From Sphingobacterium prati (lineage in GTDB: Bacteria; Bacteroidota; Bacteroidia; Sphingobacteriales; Sphingobacteriaceae): a DNA stretch of 64,000 bases. The DNA lies in contig NZ_JABJWY010000034.1 in assembly GCF_013167215.1 (NCBI RefSeq), forward strand, positions 1,116,001-1,180,000. The letters are read 5' to 3'. The position numbers and the translations under genes are program-made. Below are positions 25,470 through 35,010 of this stretch, in pieces. A model generated the notes under the pieces. That model was given only the letters and a program-made list of their open reading frames with translations, was not told where the DNA came from and did no database searches. The first letter of the stretch is position 1. The number at the start of each line of letters is the position of its first letter.

Positions 25470-26510
25470 ATGCTGAGCACCAAATACCTATACAGGCATC
25501 TTTTTCTCCTTATTTTCTGGGCTGCGCTCTGGTTTGTCGTATGGATCCAAATCAAGCAGGACCTGGGCACATCAGTTGCTTTGCTATATACCTCAAGCGT
25601 GATGGTCGTAGCAATTGCCATTGCAAAGATCTTGAGTGATAGTGTCCTGCCAAAAGCGCTTAAGACGAAACAAATGAAATCTTTTATTCTTCAAGCGATT
25701 TGCTTTACCCTCCTATTGGCATTGTGGATGGGGACACTTGATTTCTTTTTTATCTATTCAGATCAGTACCTGTCGACAAAAGAAAAAACCACCCTGCTAT
25801 TGGTCCAATTTTATAAAGCGATTATTTCATCGTTATTGATGAATGGAACAGCCTGCGGTATCCGATTTTATCAGGAGCATGCGGACATACAACAGGAGCA
25901 CAACCTGTTACAGCAGTTGGTATTGGAAAATCAGATCAAATCACTACGAGATCAGATCAATCCACACTTGATGTTCAATGCCTTAAACCACATTCAAAAG
26001 CTGATGAAAAAGAACATCAAACAAGCCGAGTATCTTTTATTAAAATTTTCAGATATGCTACGTTATCAACTCTATGAAAGCAACCTGTCCGATGTGCTCC
26101 TTTCCCGTGAACTTCAATACCTAGAAGATTTTATCACTATCGAAAAAATCCGATGTGGAGATTGGTTAACAATCCATAGCCACTGCAGGATTAGCACTTC
26201 CGGGCTACGTATTGTACCATTGATTCTCATCCCTTTCGTCGAAAACGCATTCAAACATGTAGCCCTCCATCCTGATCAACTTAGTGAGATTACAGTTGAC
26301 TGCCAGGAAGAAAAAGGAAGGCTCCGTTTTACCCTCAGAAACAGCCTTCAGGAAACATCTGTTGGCACAACTGAAAAGTATACGCAAGCAGCATTTGAAC
26401 AGATCACAAAAGGGCTGGACCTACACTATGCAAACAAATATATATTTACCGTAGAACAAACAGCACATTGCTTTACGCAATTTGTGCAAATCGATTTATT
26501 CCAGCCGTAA
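25470..26510 (+). CDS. LytS/YehU-type membrane histidine kinase, ATP-site degenerate
   Basis: 346 residues from the ATG at 25470. Four hydrophobic segments in the first 130 residues (7TM-lite sensor of the LytS/His_kinase family). The phosphoacceptor block is intact (LRDQINPHLMFNALNHIQ) and the N-box is present (PLILIPFVENAFKHV). A gapless comparison with the paralogue at 26608 shows that the G-box GIGLENVKKRL has become AAFEQITKGL here: both Gly, the Asn and the Arg are gone. The gene may encode a kinase that is phosphorylated by, or regulates, its partner but cannot bind ATP well. No frameshift is needed to explain it, because the alignment resumes in frame on both sides. Confidence 0.85.
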   Translation: MLSTKYLYRHLFLLIFWAALWFVVWIQIKQDLGTSVALLYTSSVMVVAIAIAKILSDSVLPKALKTKQMKSFILQAICFTLLLALWMGTLDFFFIYSDQYLSTKEKTTLLLVQFYKAIISSLLMNGTACGIRFYQEHADIQQEHNLLQQLVLENQIKSLRDQINPHLMFNALNHIQKLMKKNIKQAEYLLLKFSDMLRYQLYESNLSDVLLSRELQYLEDFITIEKIRCGDWLTIHSHCRISTSGLRIVPLILIPFVENAFKHVALHPDQLSEITVDCQEEKGRLRFTLRNSLQETSVGTTEKYTQAAFEQITKGLDLHYANKYIFTVEQTAHCFTQFVQIDLFQP

Positions 26511-26607
26511 CCTATTGGTATCAGTAAACACCTGAGTGTAAGAGCAAACTCTGCCACTGTGCACCATTGGCCCCTCAACATCAAATCTATTTAGCTATTT
26601 TTGTCCT

Positions 26608-27645
26608 ATGTTTAAAAAAAACTATCTCTATCGGAATCTCTTCCTCATGTTTTTCTGGCTCGTACTCTGGTTTGCGGTTTGGATTCAGGTGAAGCAGGAT
26701 CTAGGTGCAGAAAATGCGCTTTTCCATAGTTCTGGGGTAATGCTATCGTCTATCCTCATCTCACAACTCCTGAGCGACAGCATTTTACCGAAAGCTATTA
26801 AAACACAAAAAATGAAGCCTTTTGTCTTCAAAGCCATTTTTTTTGTTCTTATTTTAGCTATACTGATCGGCTCAGTGGATGCCTATTTTATTATACAAAA
26901 CCAGCAACTTTCAAATAGCGATCGTTCCATGCTTTTGTTCGTCCAAAGCTATAAGGCCATCCCATCTTCCTTGCTAATCAATGGTACCGCATGTGGCATC
27001 CGGTTCTATCAAGAACATGCAAATATTCAACATGATCACAGCCAATTGCAACAAAATTTCCTGGAGAGTCAGGTCAAAATTTTACAGGATCAGGTCAATC
27101 CCCACTTTATGTTCAATGTATTGAATCATATCCATATCCTGATGAAAAAAAACGTCGACATGGCCGATTATTTATTATTAAAATTTTCTGACATTCTACG
27201 TTATCAATTATACGAATGTAATCAACCATTCGTGCTATTGAGCCGTGAACTGCAATATTTACAAAATTTTATCAGCATTGAACAATTGCGTTGGGGTGAT
27301 GAACTGACGGTGGAATGTAATTGGTCACAATCAACAGAAGATCTACATATCACGCCGTTACTTCTAATCTGTTTTGTCGAAAACGCATTTAAACATGTCG
27401 CTCGGCTTCCGGATCAAAAAGGTAAAATTAGCCTCAACTGTGTTGAAGTAGGGGGGCATTTACAATTCCAGATCAGCAACAGCTATCAGGATTATCCCCA
27501 GCAAATTTCACCGCGACATTCTGGCATTGGGCTCGAAAATGTCAAAAAAAGACTAGACTTGCAATATGAAAAGCTCTACGCCCTAAAAATTGAAAAGCAA
27601 GATGGCAATTTTTGCGTTGAGTTGAAGATCGATCTTAACTGCTAA
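26608..27645 (+). CDS. LytS/YehU-type membrane histidine kinase
   Basis: 345 residues, about four N-terminal membrane segments, then the His_kinase region: phosphoacceptor His in LQDQVNPHFMFNVLNHI, N-box PLLLICFVENAFKHV and an intact G-box HSGIGLENVKKRLDL. Clear tandem paralogue of the gene at 25470 (for example FWLVLWFAVWIQVKQDLG against FWAALWFVVWIQIKQDLG). It should autophosphorylate and pass the phosphate to the LytTR regulator that starts 5 bp after its stop. The signal is unknown. Confidence 0.93.
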   Translation: MFKKNYLYRNLFLMFFWLVLWFAVWIQVKQDLGAENALFHSSGVMLSSILISQLLSDSILPKAIKTQKMKPFVFKAIFFVLILAILIGSVDAYFIIQNQQLSNSDRSMLLFVQSYKAIPSSLLINGTACGIRFYQEHANIQHDHSQLQQNFLESQVKILQDQVNPHFMFNVLNHIHILMKKNVDMADYLLLKFSDILRYQLYECNQPFVLLSRELQYLQNFISIEQLRWGDELTVECNWSQSTEDLHITPLLLICFVENAFKHVARLPDQKGKISLNCVEVGGHLQFQISNSYQDYPQQISPRHSGIGLENVKKRLDLQYEKLYALKIEKQDGNFCVELKIDLNC

Positions 27646-27650
27646 GAGCA

Positions 27651-28379
27651 ATGGAACAAAAAAAGATGAGATGTATCATCGTGGACGATGAACCCCTATT
27701 ACGGCAGCATGTTGCCGAGATGACTGAGCAAGTCAACTTCCTGGAGCTTATTGAAACTTTTCCATCGGCTCTGTCAGCTGCACCGAGATTGCAGCAAGGC
27801 GATATAGACCTTATTTTTCTCGATATCAATATGCCCTACCTCAATGGTATTGATTTTTTGGAGTCACTCGAAACGCCACCTTTATGCATTTTCATTACGG
27901 CTTATTCGGAATATGCTTTAGAAGGATTTCGGTTACAGGCGGTCGATTATCTATTAAAACCTATTGTCTTCCAACGTTTCTTTCAAGCAGCAACCAAAGC
28001 CTATCAACAGTTTATCCAACGCAACAAGACACTCTCAGAACCCAGTGCCAATGATACCATGCTCTTTGTCCGACAGGGCGATGCTTTTGTTAAAATTTCC
28101 TGGACTGATATACTTTATGCCGAGAGTATGCAAAATTATACCAAGCTACACTTTAAGGAGCGGATACTTACCATTCACCAGACCATGTTGGCGCTGGAGG
28201 AAGCCTTACCAAACAACCATTTCTTTCGCATACATAAGTCGTTCCTGGTCAATGTCAATCATATCGATATTATCGCCGGAGGGCGCGTATATATTGCAGA
28301 TCAAGAATTGCCGATCTCCCGTACAAAAAGAGAGGAATTGCTACAAAATGTTGTTTTTAGGAAACTTCTCAGTCGCTAA
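27651..28379 (+). CDS. LytTR-family response regulator
   Basis: 242 residues. Receiver domain 1-125: acidic pair in VDDEP, phospho-Asp in LIFLDINMPYLNG, Thr/Ser in FITAYSEYA and Lys in DYLLKPI. LytTR DNA-binding domain about 140-240: FVKISWTDILYAESMQNYTKLHF and FFRIHKSFLVNVNHIDII...ELPISRTKREELL. Forms a two-component system with the kinase(s) immediately upstream. Its targets would carry a LytTR direct repeat; the neighbouring barrel gene is a candidate. Confidence 0.94.
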   Translation: MEQKKMRCIIVDDEPLLRQHVAEMTEQVNFLELIETFPSALSAAPRLQQGDIDLIFLDINMPYLNGIDFLESLETPPLCIFITAYSEYALEGFRLQAVDYLLKPIVFQRFFQAATKAYQQFIQRNKTLSEPSANDTMLFVRQGDAFVKISWTDILYAESMQNYTKLHFKERILTIHQTMLALEEALPNNHFFRIHKSFLVNVNHIDIIAGGRVYIADQELPISRTKREELLQNVVFRKLLSR

Positions 28380-28552
28380 TTGGTTGTATTACCATTCCGC
28401 AGGTGGTCGGTCCAAGAAATTCGCAGGAATTGGAGCGAAGAACCAGATACTTTTGAATGAAATGAATCGCTGCCAATTTGTCACACCAATTCACTTGGCA
28501 CAAAAAATGCAAGACATTAAACTCATAATTTAGGTTTATAATTGGTTAGGTT

Positions 28553-28588
28553 AAAACGCTTGGATCTCCCCGGTCTAAGCGTTTTTTT
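28553..28588 (+). terminator. Rho-independent terminator after the LytS/LytTR operon
   Basis: 9-bp stem (28553-28561 with 28577-28585), 15-base loop, T run through 28588. It lies 173 bp past the response regulator stop. The 28380-28552 stretch shows no supported gene. Confidence 0.75.
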
Positions 28589-28662
28589 ATTAGATAGTGT
28601 CAATAACTATATTTCAAAACTGAGGTCCGCAGCCACCTTGAATGACAGCGTTTATCAAGCAT

Positions 28663-29574
28663 TTAGTAAGGCATATTCCACTTAATTCCCACTGAGGTAT
28701 AGAAGGTCGGCGAAAACCTGGGATCGGCCTGTTTCTTTTCTTTGAAGAAACTCTTTAATGAACGGTCATTTTCCACATACATACGTGCCAGGGTGCTTCC
28801 TCCTGTCAGCTGTAGTTTGAGGTTTTTGCCAAGGTTAAACTGGGGCTGAAGGCCGGCCGTCAGCAACATAAATCCGCCCAGCGTAGACTTACCGTTCTTT
28901 TCACGTTCGGCCGTCATCCCATCCAGATTAACCACCGCCCTTAAATCCATCAACTTATTTACTTGATAAGCAGCGGAGATTCCCTGTGGGAAATTCACGT
29001 TGAACTTTACTTTTCCATTTGTTTTCCAGTCAAAATATAATCCCGGCAGGATCATGGGCACCCCAAAGCTGTTGCTCAGTACAGGTCCAAAGCCGAAAGC
29101 TAAATTAGGTCTAAACCGTTTGATAAAAAGTGCTCCCCCCTGTCCTAAAACATCCTTACCATTGACTTTGACAAGATCCGAATAGACGCCGACCGATGCA
29201 AAGGTCAATAGCGTCCAATTTTTCTTTAGCGAAGTTAAATATTGAAGCCCGATTTCGGCATTTAACATTTCAGTCGGAAAGAGAGATTGCGCATAATCAC
29301 GATTTTCCATTTTCGCGTAGGAAGCCCCTACTTTCCAGGACCAGCGTTTGATATTACCCAAGGAATCCACTTTGGTCGATAACGGTATTTCAAGATTGAA
29401 CTGGATCCTTCTAAAGTCACTTTTTGATCCAGTCTTAACACTATCTTCTGGGCGGATATAGTTTGATAAGGGAACGTAGTCGACAACGACCTGTCCTGAT
29501 ACCGCATTTTGGGCATGTGCTGTCAGCGTCGCCAAACTGCTGAACAAGATAGCACATAAAACTTGTTTCTTCAT
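28663..29574 (-). CDS. Outer-membrane beta-barrel protein (DUF6268-like)
   Basis: 303 residues, signal peptide ending TAHAQ (residue 22). The mature part has amphipathic strands throughout (WSWKVGASYAKMENRDY, NLAFGFGPVLSNSFGVP, GISAAYQVNKLMDLRAVVNLDG) and ends in SVGIKWNMPY with a terminal aromatic. The layout resembles DUF6268 outer-membrane proteins; function unknown. Monocistronic, reading toward the LytTR operon terminator. The 297-bp gap upstream (29575-29871) holds an 8-bp inverted repeat (29579-29586/29611-29618) near the start and the terminator of the next operon; no gene was seen in it. Confidence 0.7.
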   Translation of the reverse strand: MKKQVLCAILFSSLATLTAHAQNAVSGQVVVDYVPLSNYIRPEDSVKTGSKSDFRRIQFNLEIPLSTKVDSLGNIKRWSWKVGASYAKMENRDYAQSLFPTEMLNAEIGLQYLTSLKKNWTLLTFASVGVYSDLVKVNGKDVLGQGGALFIKRFRPNLAFGFGPVLSNSFGVPMILPGLYFDWKTNGKVKFNVNFPQGISAAYQVNKLMDLRAVVNLDGMTAEREKNGKSTLGGFMLLTAGLQPQFNLGKNLKLQLTGGSTLARMYVENDRSLKSFFKEKKQADPRFSPTFYTSVGIKWNMPY

Positions 29575-29800
29575 ATTTTTTCCAGCAAAGGAAGCATTTG
29601 CACCCCAGTAGCTGGAAATATTTTGACGTAGTGCAACTTTATGTTGACCAAGTGCAAAGCGATAGCGATCTTATTAGGCCTGCGCTGAGCACCACGGTCA
29701 TGCTGTGTATTCTATGAATCACTCTCGTATCGCCAGTAACTGTCTTATTTACAGGAAATACAACATCTGTCTGGAAAACACACGCCATATCGGCAGCAAT

Positions 29801-29828
29801 AAAAAAGACGCCCAATAGCGGGCGCCTT
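29801..29828 (-). terminator. Rho-independent terminator after the enzyme-less susCD pair
   Basis: GC-rich 8-bp stem around the loop GCTATT on the complement, followed by TTTTTT. About 45 bp past the susD stop at 29872, so the transcript holds only susC and susD. Confidence 0.85.
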
Positions 29829-29871
29829 CACCTATAACTAACTATGAATAAAAAAACATTAATTTCTAAAA

Positions 29872-31476
29872 TCAATTGTTCATATCATTTCCTTTCAAAT
29901 TTTTATTATTGTCCAGTTCAGCCTGTGGAAAAGGATAATACATAGCTTTAGCAGACCAACCCGCTTTTTTTAGCGGTGCCAACCAAGACGCATCGGCCAT
30001 TCCCCATCGTAATAGGTCAAAATATCGCTGATATTCGCCCAAAAATTCGACGAATCGTTCATGCACAATAATATTTTTGACCGAATTCAATGGGGTACCG
30101 TTTTTTACGAGACCTTGCGCCATCAGTCCGTCTACATCAGGAATTGTGCCGTTAGATTTTTGATACCAAAGGTGAGGCTGCTCATCTGGGACAATGTTAT
30201 TGGCACGTTTGCGGACAAGATTGATATATTGTTTGGCAGCGGTAATATCACCACGTTCATTTAAACACTCTGCATATAGAAGTAAGACATCGCTATAACG
30301 AAGAATACGATCATTATTGCCATTATCAAAATCCGCTATCTGGACATCCGGGCAATATTTTCTTGTACCAAACAGGTCTTTGTTAGTGGCTAGATTTTTC
30401 ATCCAATCGCTATAAGAAGTGACTTTTCCATCCAGTTGGGTAAACTTCGCTCCATTTTCACACCATAGCGTCATGTATTTTCTCGGGTCCCCATCCTCAA
30501 ATTCATCATGTGCCATTTTGTTGGGAGCCAGATTCCACCATGCGCCACCTGTGCCATCAAACATACCGATTTCTTGCCAGCGCCATGAGCTTGAGATATC
30601 ATCTCCTAACCAACCTGGTCCATTGTAGAGCTGTACCTCAAAAACAGATTCCTGATTATTCTCTTTCGCTTCCAAAAAATTATCGCGGTAGGAAGACATC
30701 AATTGATACTCTTTGCTATCGATTACATTTTTTAATTGGACTTCGGCGTTCGCAAAATCGGCTGCCTGTCCTTTTGCTAAAATTGGCTTGTACATATAGG
30801 TTTTAGCGAGATATGCCTGAGCGGCGCCTTTTGTTGCCCTACCAATCATTTTATTGTCGGCATACAGTGCTCCACGAGTAGGCAGTAATTCGGCAGCTGT
30901 CTTAAAATCATCAACGATCAATGCATAGACTGCACCGGTCTGTGCATTACTTGGATAATAGTCTTCGTTTGTTTCAACAGGCTTTTGGATCAGCGGAATT
31001 GTCTCGCCAAAAAGCATCCCTAGATGTAGATAGTTCAGTCCTCTCAGAAAATACGCTTCCCCCAAAAGTCTATTCTTTCTATTCTGGTCTATCTCCCCAG
31101 AAAAATTATTTATGCGCTCGATGGCCAGGTTTGCAGCAAAAACGCCATTCCAAAAGTCTTTCCAGGTCGACGCCGCCATCCCATCGCTCGCAGGCGTGTT
31201 ATAAGTATCCTGGTACATCGGTTCCCACTTAAAGGTATGGTTATAGTCATCTCCGGGCGCCAATAGTTCGTAGTATAAACTACGGGCATAGCCCCCTTGC
31301 GTGCGACCAATCAATGCCTGATAGGCAGGTATTACCGAATTTTCCAACTCATCGGCTGTTTTATAATAGGTATCTGTCGACAATTCCTGTGGATTCGATA
31401 AATCCAGATTCGGTTTGCAGCTCGAAAGCTGTAACAATAAACCTACGACACCTAGTTTTATATATTGTCTATTCAT
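29872..31476 (-). CDS. SusD/RagB-family surface lipoprotein
   Basis: 534 residues, lipobox LSSC with Cys20, then KPNLDLSNPQELS. SusD marks: RLLGEAYFLRGLNYLHLGMLFG, KGAAQAYLAKTYMYKPILAKG, ILRYSDVLLLYAECLNERGD and FVEFLGEYQRYFDLLRWGMAD. 16 bp after its susC. No glycosidase, protease or surface lipoprotein accompanies the pair, so the substrate is open; an AraC-type regulator stands upstream. Confidence 0.94.
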   Translation of the reverse strand: MNRQYIKLGVVGLLLQLSSCKPNLDLSNPQELSTDTYYKTADELENSVIPAYQALIGRTQGGYARSLYYELLAPGDDYNHTFKWEPMYQDTYNTPASDGMAASTWKDFWNGVFAANLAIERINNFSGEIDQNRKNRLLGEAYFLRGLNYLHLGMLFGETIPLIQKPVETNEDYYPSNAQTGAVYALIVDDFKTAAELLPTRGALYADNKMIGRATKGAAQAYLAKTYMYKPILAKGQAADFANAEVQLKNVIDSKEYQLMSSYRDNFLEAKENNQESVFEVQLYNGPGWLGDDISSSWRWQEIGMFDGTGGAWWNLAPNKMAHDEFEDGDPRKYMTLWCENGAKFTQLDGKVTSYSDWMKNLATNKDLFGTRKYCPDVQIADFDNGNNDRILRYSDVLLLYAECLNERGDITAAKQYINLVRKRANNIVPDEQPHLWYQKSNGTIPDVDGLMAQGLVKNGTPLNSVKNIIVHERFVEFLGEYQRYFDLLRWGMADASWLAPLKKAGWSAKAMYYPFPQAELDNNKNLKGNDMNN

Positions 31477-31492
31477 GGTAACCCTATATTAA

Positions 31493-34400
31493 TTAGAATG
31501 TAAATTGAATCCCGATAAAATATTCTCTCGAATTGGGAAAACTCAGTCCCCAAGGAGTCTGTCCGTCGATTCCACGGCTTAAGTTGGAACGCGTATCACC
31601 TGAGCCAACTTCAGGATCATAGCCCGAATATTGGGTAAAGGTCAACAGGTTCTTTGCACCAATATAAAATCGCAGGCGGTCAATCTTCCACCGCTGGAGC
31701 GTGGGGCCTGAGATACTATACCCGATGTTGAGCACCTTCAATCTCAGATAAGACCCATCTTCCACAAACCTATTTGATGCTCTTAGATTTTGATTGGGAT
31801 CTCCCAGTACAGCGCGTGGAATATTGGTATCTGTATTTTTTGGATACACCGTCGTTTCACCTGATACAGGGTTTTTGAAGATGAGTTCCTCTGATCGGTA
31901 TCGATCAAGAGTAGAAGCAAAATTATTGTAATAATGGTACATACCCTCTCCCCAATAGCGACTATTGTTGTAGATCTCATTGCCTTTACTTCCCTGCCAC
32001 ATCATCGACAGGTCAAAAGTACCAATAGCACTTTCATAACTTAAATCAGCGTTAAAGCCGTAGCTAAAGTCAGGTATTGGACTTCCCAAAAAATCCTTAT
32101 CCTGATCGTTTAGAATCTTATCTCCGTTCCGATCGTTAAACCTGACATCACCAAGAGCGGCATTCGGTGCAAATACTTTATCGGCATCCAGTTGCGCCTG
32201 ATCGGTATATAATCCGTTGGTTGTATAACCCCAAAATTCACCCACAGAACGGCCAACCGCTGTTCTTGTTACATTTTCCCCTCCCGGAGCAATACTACCC
32301 CATAGAATTTCATTATTGTTACCCAGGCTTAATACGCGGTTATTGACCAAAGATAGGTTTATCCCCAAATTATAACTAAAATTACCCGATTTGTCTCGGT
32401 ATGCTGCCAATATATCCCAACCCCGATTCCGTATACTTCCAGCATTCAGCACAGGAAAGTTATTCACATATCCAGCAGTAAATGAAATTGGCACATTGAT
32501 CAGCATATCCTCGGTTTTCTTATTGTAGTAGTCAACTGTCAAAGCGAATTTGTGCTCAAACAATTCCAAGTCGAGGCCAATGTCAGTAGAATATTGGCTT
32601 TCCCATTTCACATTTGGGTTGGAGGGGGTCTGCGGTAATGCACCGGTAACCATTACATTATTCAAATAATACCATACGTGGTCGAAGCTGACAGTCCGTT
32701 GGTATTGGTATTGTGCAATATCCGAATTACCAAGAAGACCATAACTACCTCGCAGCTTCAGTTCGCTAATAGACGGAAATGCTTTCATAAATGCTTCTTG
32801 GCTAATCCGCCATCCGGCAGATACCGAAGGAAAATTTCCGTATCGATATTGATTGCTGAAGTTGGCCGATCCATCCCGCCGCATATTAAATGTCAGTAGG
32901 TAGCGACTGTCATAGTTATAATTTATCCGCCCCAACATGGAGTACATTGCGGATTGCCCCACAGCCGAACCCACCAAGCGGGAACTTGCTAAAGAAGCCG
33001 AATTGAGGATCAATACATCTGGGCTTGGTAAACCACGAGCGCCGGCATTTACGGCATTGTATCGCGACTCCTCCGAGGTGATACCTGCCAACGTCGATAC
33101 CGCATGCTTGCCAAAAGTATTTTCATACGTCAAGGTATTTTCAAATAGCCAGCGATTATTTTGGCTACTGGAAATATTGAGTTCATCAGGACTATGATTT
33201 TGATATTGGCCGACCGAGTAGTTGCCTATATATCCCTCATTTCGAATACGGCTAATATCTATTCCCATATTAAATTTGTAAACCAGCCCTTTTATAATTT
33301 CATAAGTGGCCCAAGCATTTCCATTTACAAAGAAATTGTCGTTGACATTCTTGTTCAGATACGCATTCGCCAATGCACTCTGCACATCGGTTCCATTCCC
33401 GGCGCCAGCAAAACCAGTGCTGCTATTGGCGTCAAATAAGGGTAATGTTGACGACCATTTCTGCGCATCGATAATGTTTTTATCACTCCAGTTCCGCCGA
33501 GTATACCCGAGCGATAAGGTCTCCCCTATCTTGAGTTTTCCTTTTGTAAAATCAGAGATAAACTGCGTTCCATAATATTTACTTTTATCTTGAATAATGA
33601 TCGACTTGTCCGTTGAATAAAGACCAGTAAGTCTAAAATTAGCATTTTGGGAGCCGCCTGAAACAGAGAGATTGTGACGCTGATAATTACCTGTCTGTAG
33701 TAGCTCGTCCATCATATTATACCCCTGTCCTATTTCCGTGGGTTTGGAAAGCGCTGGCAGATAATCCGTACGATTAGGATCCTTGTTATACATTTCTTCA
33801 TTGATGAGTTCGGCCAATTGCTGGCCATTGAGCAAGGGGACATTATACGTTATCTGTTTGATTCCGCCAAATGCATTATAATCAAACTTTACATCCGTAG
33901 CTTTACCACGTTTGGTAGTCACTAAAATAACGCCATTGGCTCCACGAGCGCCATAGATTGCACTTGATGCAGCATCCTTCAAGACCTGGATGCTGGCTAT
34001 GTTATTTTCGTCAGGCATTGCTCCGCCAATCATCCCATCCACCACATAAAGAGGATCTGTGCCATTAATGGATCCAACACCGCGAATACGGATTGCTCCA
34101 TTAGTCACCTGAACTCCCGGCACAGCACTTTGAAGCGTGGCAATTGTACCTCCAGGTACTTTCACAAGATCTTTGGTATCCACAACGGCAATGGAAGATG
34201 TCAAATCGACCTTCTTCTGTTTACCATATCCTACGACCACCACTTCATCCACGGCAATTTCAGTAGCAACAAGAGGGATACTGACCTCAGAAGAATTGCC
34301 TATAACATATTCCGTATTATTATATCCTACATTGGAAACAACAATTACCTCTCCCGGATTTAGCCTAAGTTCAAATTCTCCTTTTTCATTTGTCGAGGTA

Positions 34401-34600
34401 CTGATTGCTTTATTCTTGACTTTGATCGATGCGCCGATAATAGGTTTTCCATGATCACTTATGATCTTCCCATGGATTACCCGCTCTTGTGCAGATAGGC
34501 GTCCAATGGCCATCAACATGGAAACCATCAACAACCACTTCACTTTCCTATTCCTTTCTTTGGCCGTGCAAAAAAAAGAAAATGCAAAATTTTTGTTCAT
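31493..34600 (-). CDS. SusC/RagA-family TonB-dependent transporter
   Basis: 1035 residues. Signal peptide to about residue 38; carboxypeptidase-regulatory-like domain about 42-115 (IHGKIISDHGKPIIGASIKVKN); TonB box region VDEVVVVGYGKQKK; plug with IRIRGVGSINGTDPLYVVDG and AASSAIYGARGANGVILVTTKRG; barrel with GDVRFNDRNGDKILNDQD; C-terminal FIGIQFTF. There is no STN domain, so it is not expected to signal to an anti-sigma factor. Expression is more likely set by the AraC regulator at 35011, with candidate half-sites in the 410-bp upstream gap. Confidence 0.95.
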   Translation of the reverse strand: MNKNFAFSFFCTAKERNRKVKWLLMVSMLMAIGRLSAQERVIHGKIISDHGKPIIGASIKVKNKAISTSTNEKGEFELRLNPGEVIVVSNVGYNNTEYVIGNSSEVSIPLVATEIAVDEVVVVGYGKQKKVDLTSSIAVVDTKDLVKVPGGTIATLQSAVPGVQVTNGAIRIRGVGSINGTDPLYVVDGMIGGAMPDENNIASIQVLKDAASSAIYGARGANGVILVTTKRGKATDVKFDYNAFGGIKQITYNVPLLNGQQLAELINEEMYNKDPNRTDYLPALSKPTEIGQGYNMMDELLQTGNYQRHNLSVSGGSQNANFRLTGLYSTDKSIIIQDKSKYYGTQFISDFTKGKLKIGETLSLGYTRRNWSDKNIIDAQKWSSTLPLFDANSSTGFAGAGNGTDVQSALANAYLNKNVNDNFFVNGNAWATYEIIKGLVYKFNMGIDISRIRNEGYIGNYSVGQYQNHSPDELNISSSQNNRWLFENTLTYENTFGKHAVSTLAGITSEESRYNAVNAGARGLPSPDVLILNSASLASSRLVGSAVGQSAMYSMLGRINYNYDSRYLLTFNMRRDGSANFSNQYRYGNFPSVSAGWRISQEAFMKAFPSISELKLRGSYGLLGNSDIAQYQYQRTVSFDHVWYYLNNVMVTGALPQTPSNPNVKWESQYSTDIGLDLELFEHKFALTVDYYNKKTEDMLINVPISFTAGYVNNFPVLNAGSIRNRGWDILAAYRDKSGNFSYNLGINLSLVNNRVLSLGNNNEILWGSIAPGGENVTRTAVGRSVGEFWGYTTNGLYTDQAQLDADKVFAPNAALGDVRFNDRNGDKILNDQDKDFLGSPIPDFSYGFNADLSYESAIGTFDLSMMWQGSKGNEIYNNSRYWGEGMYHYYNNFASTLDRYRSEELIFKNPVSGETTVYPKNTDTNIPRAVLGDPNQNLRASNRFVEDGSYLRLKVLNIGYSISGPTLQRWKIDRLRFYIGAKNLLTFTQYSGYDPEVGSGDTRSNLSRGIDGQTPWGLSFPNSREYFIGIQFTF

Positions 34601-34650
34601 AATCGTTATTTGAGATAAAATTGTCGCACTTGCTTTTAAACGGCAAATAC

Positions 34651-34828
34651 TTGGTTATTTTAAAATATTGGTTATTCTTTCAACACGTTATAGTTATGAA
34701 ATTCCTAAGGAGATTCACCGCATTACGATCCATATCACTAGGAAGAGATTCATCAGACTTAAAATTTATTGCTATTTAAATTTCGTAGCTAATTCGACAA
34801 TTGGTTATAGAACAAAGCTATAGGTTAT
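34651..34828. promoter_or_regulatory. TTGGTTAT-type direct repeats upstream of susC
   Basis: The 34601-35010 gap has no gene. It contains TTGGTTATT at 34651 and 34668 (17 bp apart), TTGGTTAT at 34801 and TAGGTTAT at 34821 (20 bp apart). Paired same-strand half-sites on one DNA face are the usual layout of AraC-family operators, and an AraC gene lies beside them. The assignment is inference from pattern and position. Confidence 0.45.
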
Positions 34829-34966
34829 GACAAGACAGCTTTGCGACGAATAATTAAAAGAAGGGTAAAAATGTTTAAAACCTTGCACAAACGACCTAAC
34901 AGCGAGTCGATAGGCAGCAAAAAAGTCGGCTTGTTTCCATTTTCGTACCTATTAGTCATAGGCGCA

Positions 34967-35001
34967 AAAAAGCCTTTTTCCCGGAATGGAAAAGGCTTTT
35001 T
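34967..35001 (-). terminator. Terminator downstream of the AraC-type regulator gene
   Basis: Perfect 12-bp stem (34967-34978 with 34990-35001), 11-base loop; on the complement the stem ends in a T run (CTTTTTTGCG). It is 10 bp past the AraC stop. The mirror T run may let it work in both directions. Confidence 0.8.
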
Positions 35002-35010
35002 CGCACTTGT

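Noticed and set aside
26360..26460. Frameshift as the cause of the missing G-box in the first LytS kinase
   Set aside because: The alignment with the second kinase is gapless and stays in frame on both sides, so substitutions, not a shift, explain the loss.
27964..28533. + strand frame overlapping and running past the LytTR regulator
   Set aside because: It is the regulator read in another frame; no independent motif in the part beyond the stop.
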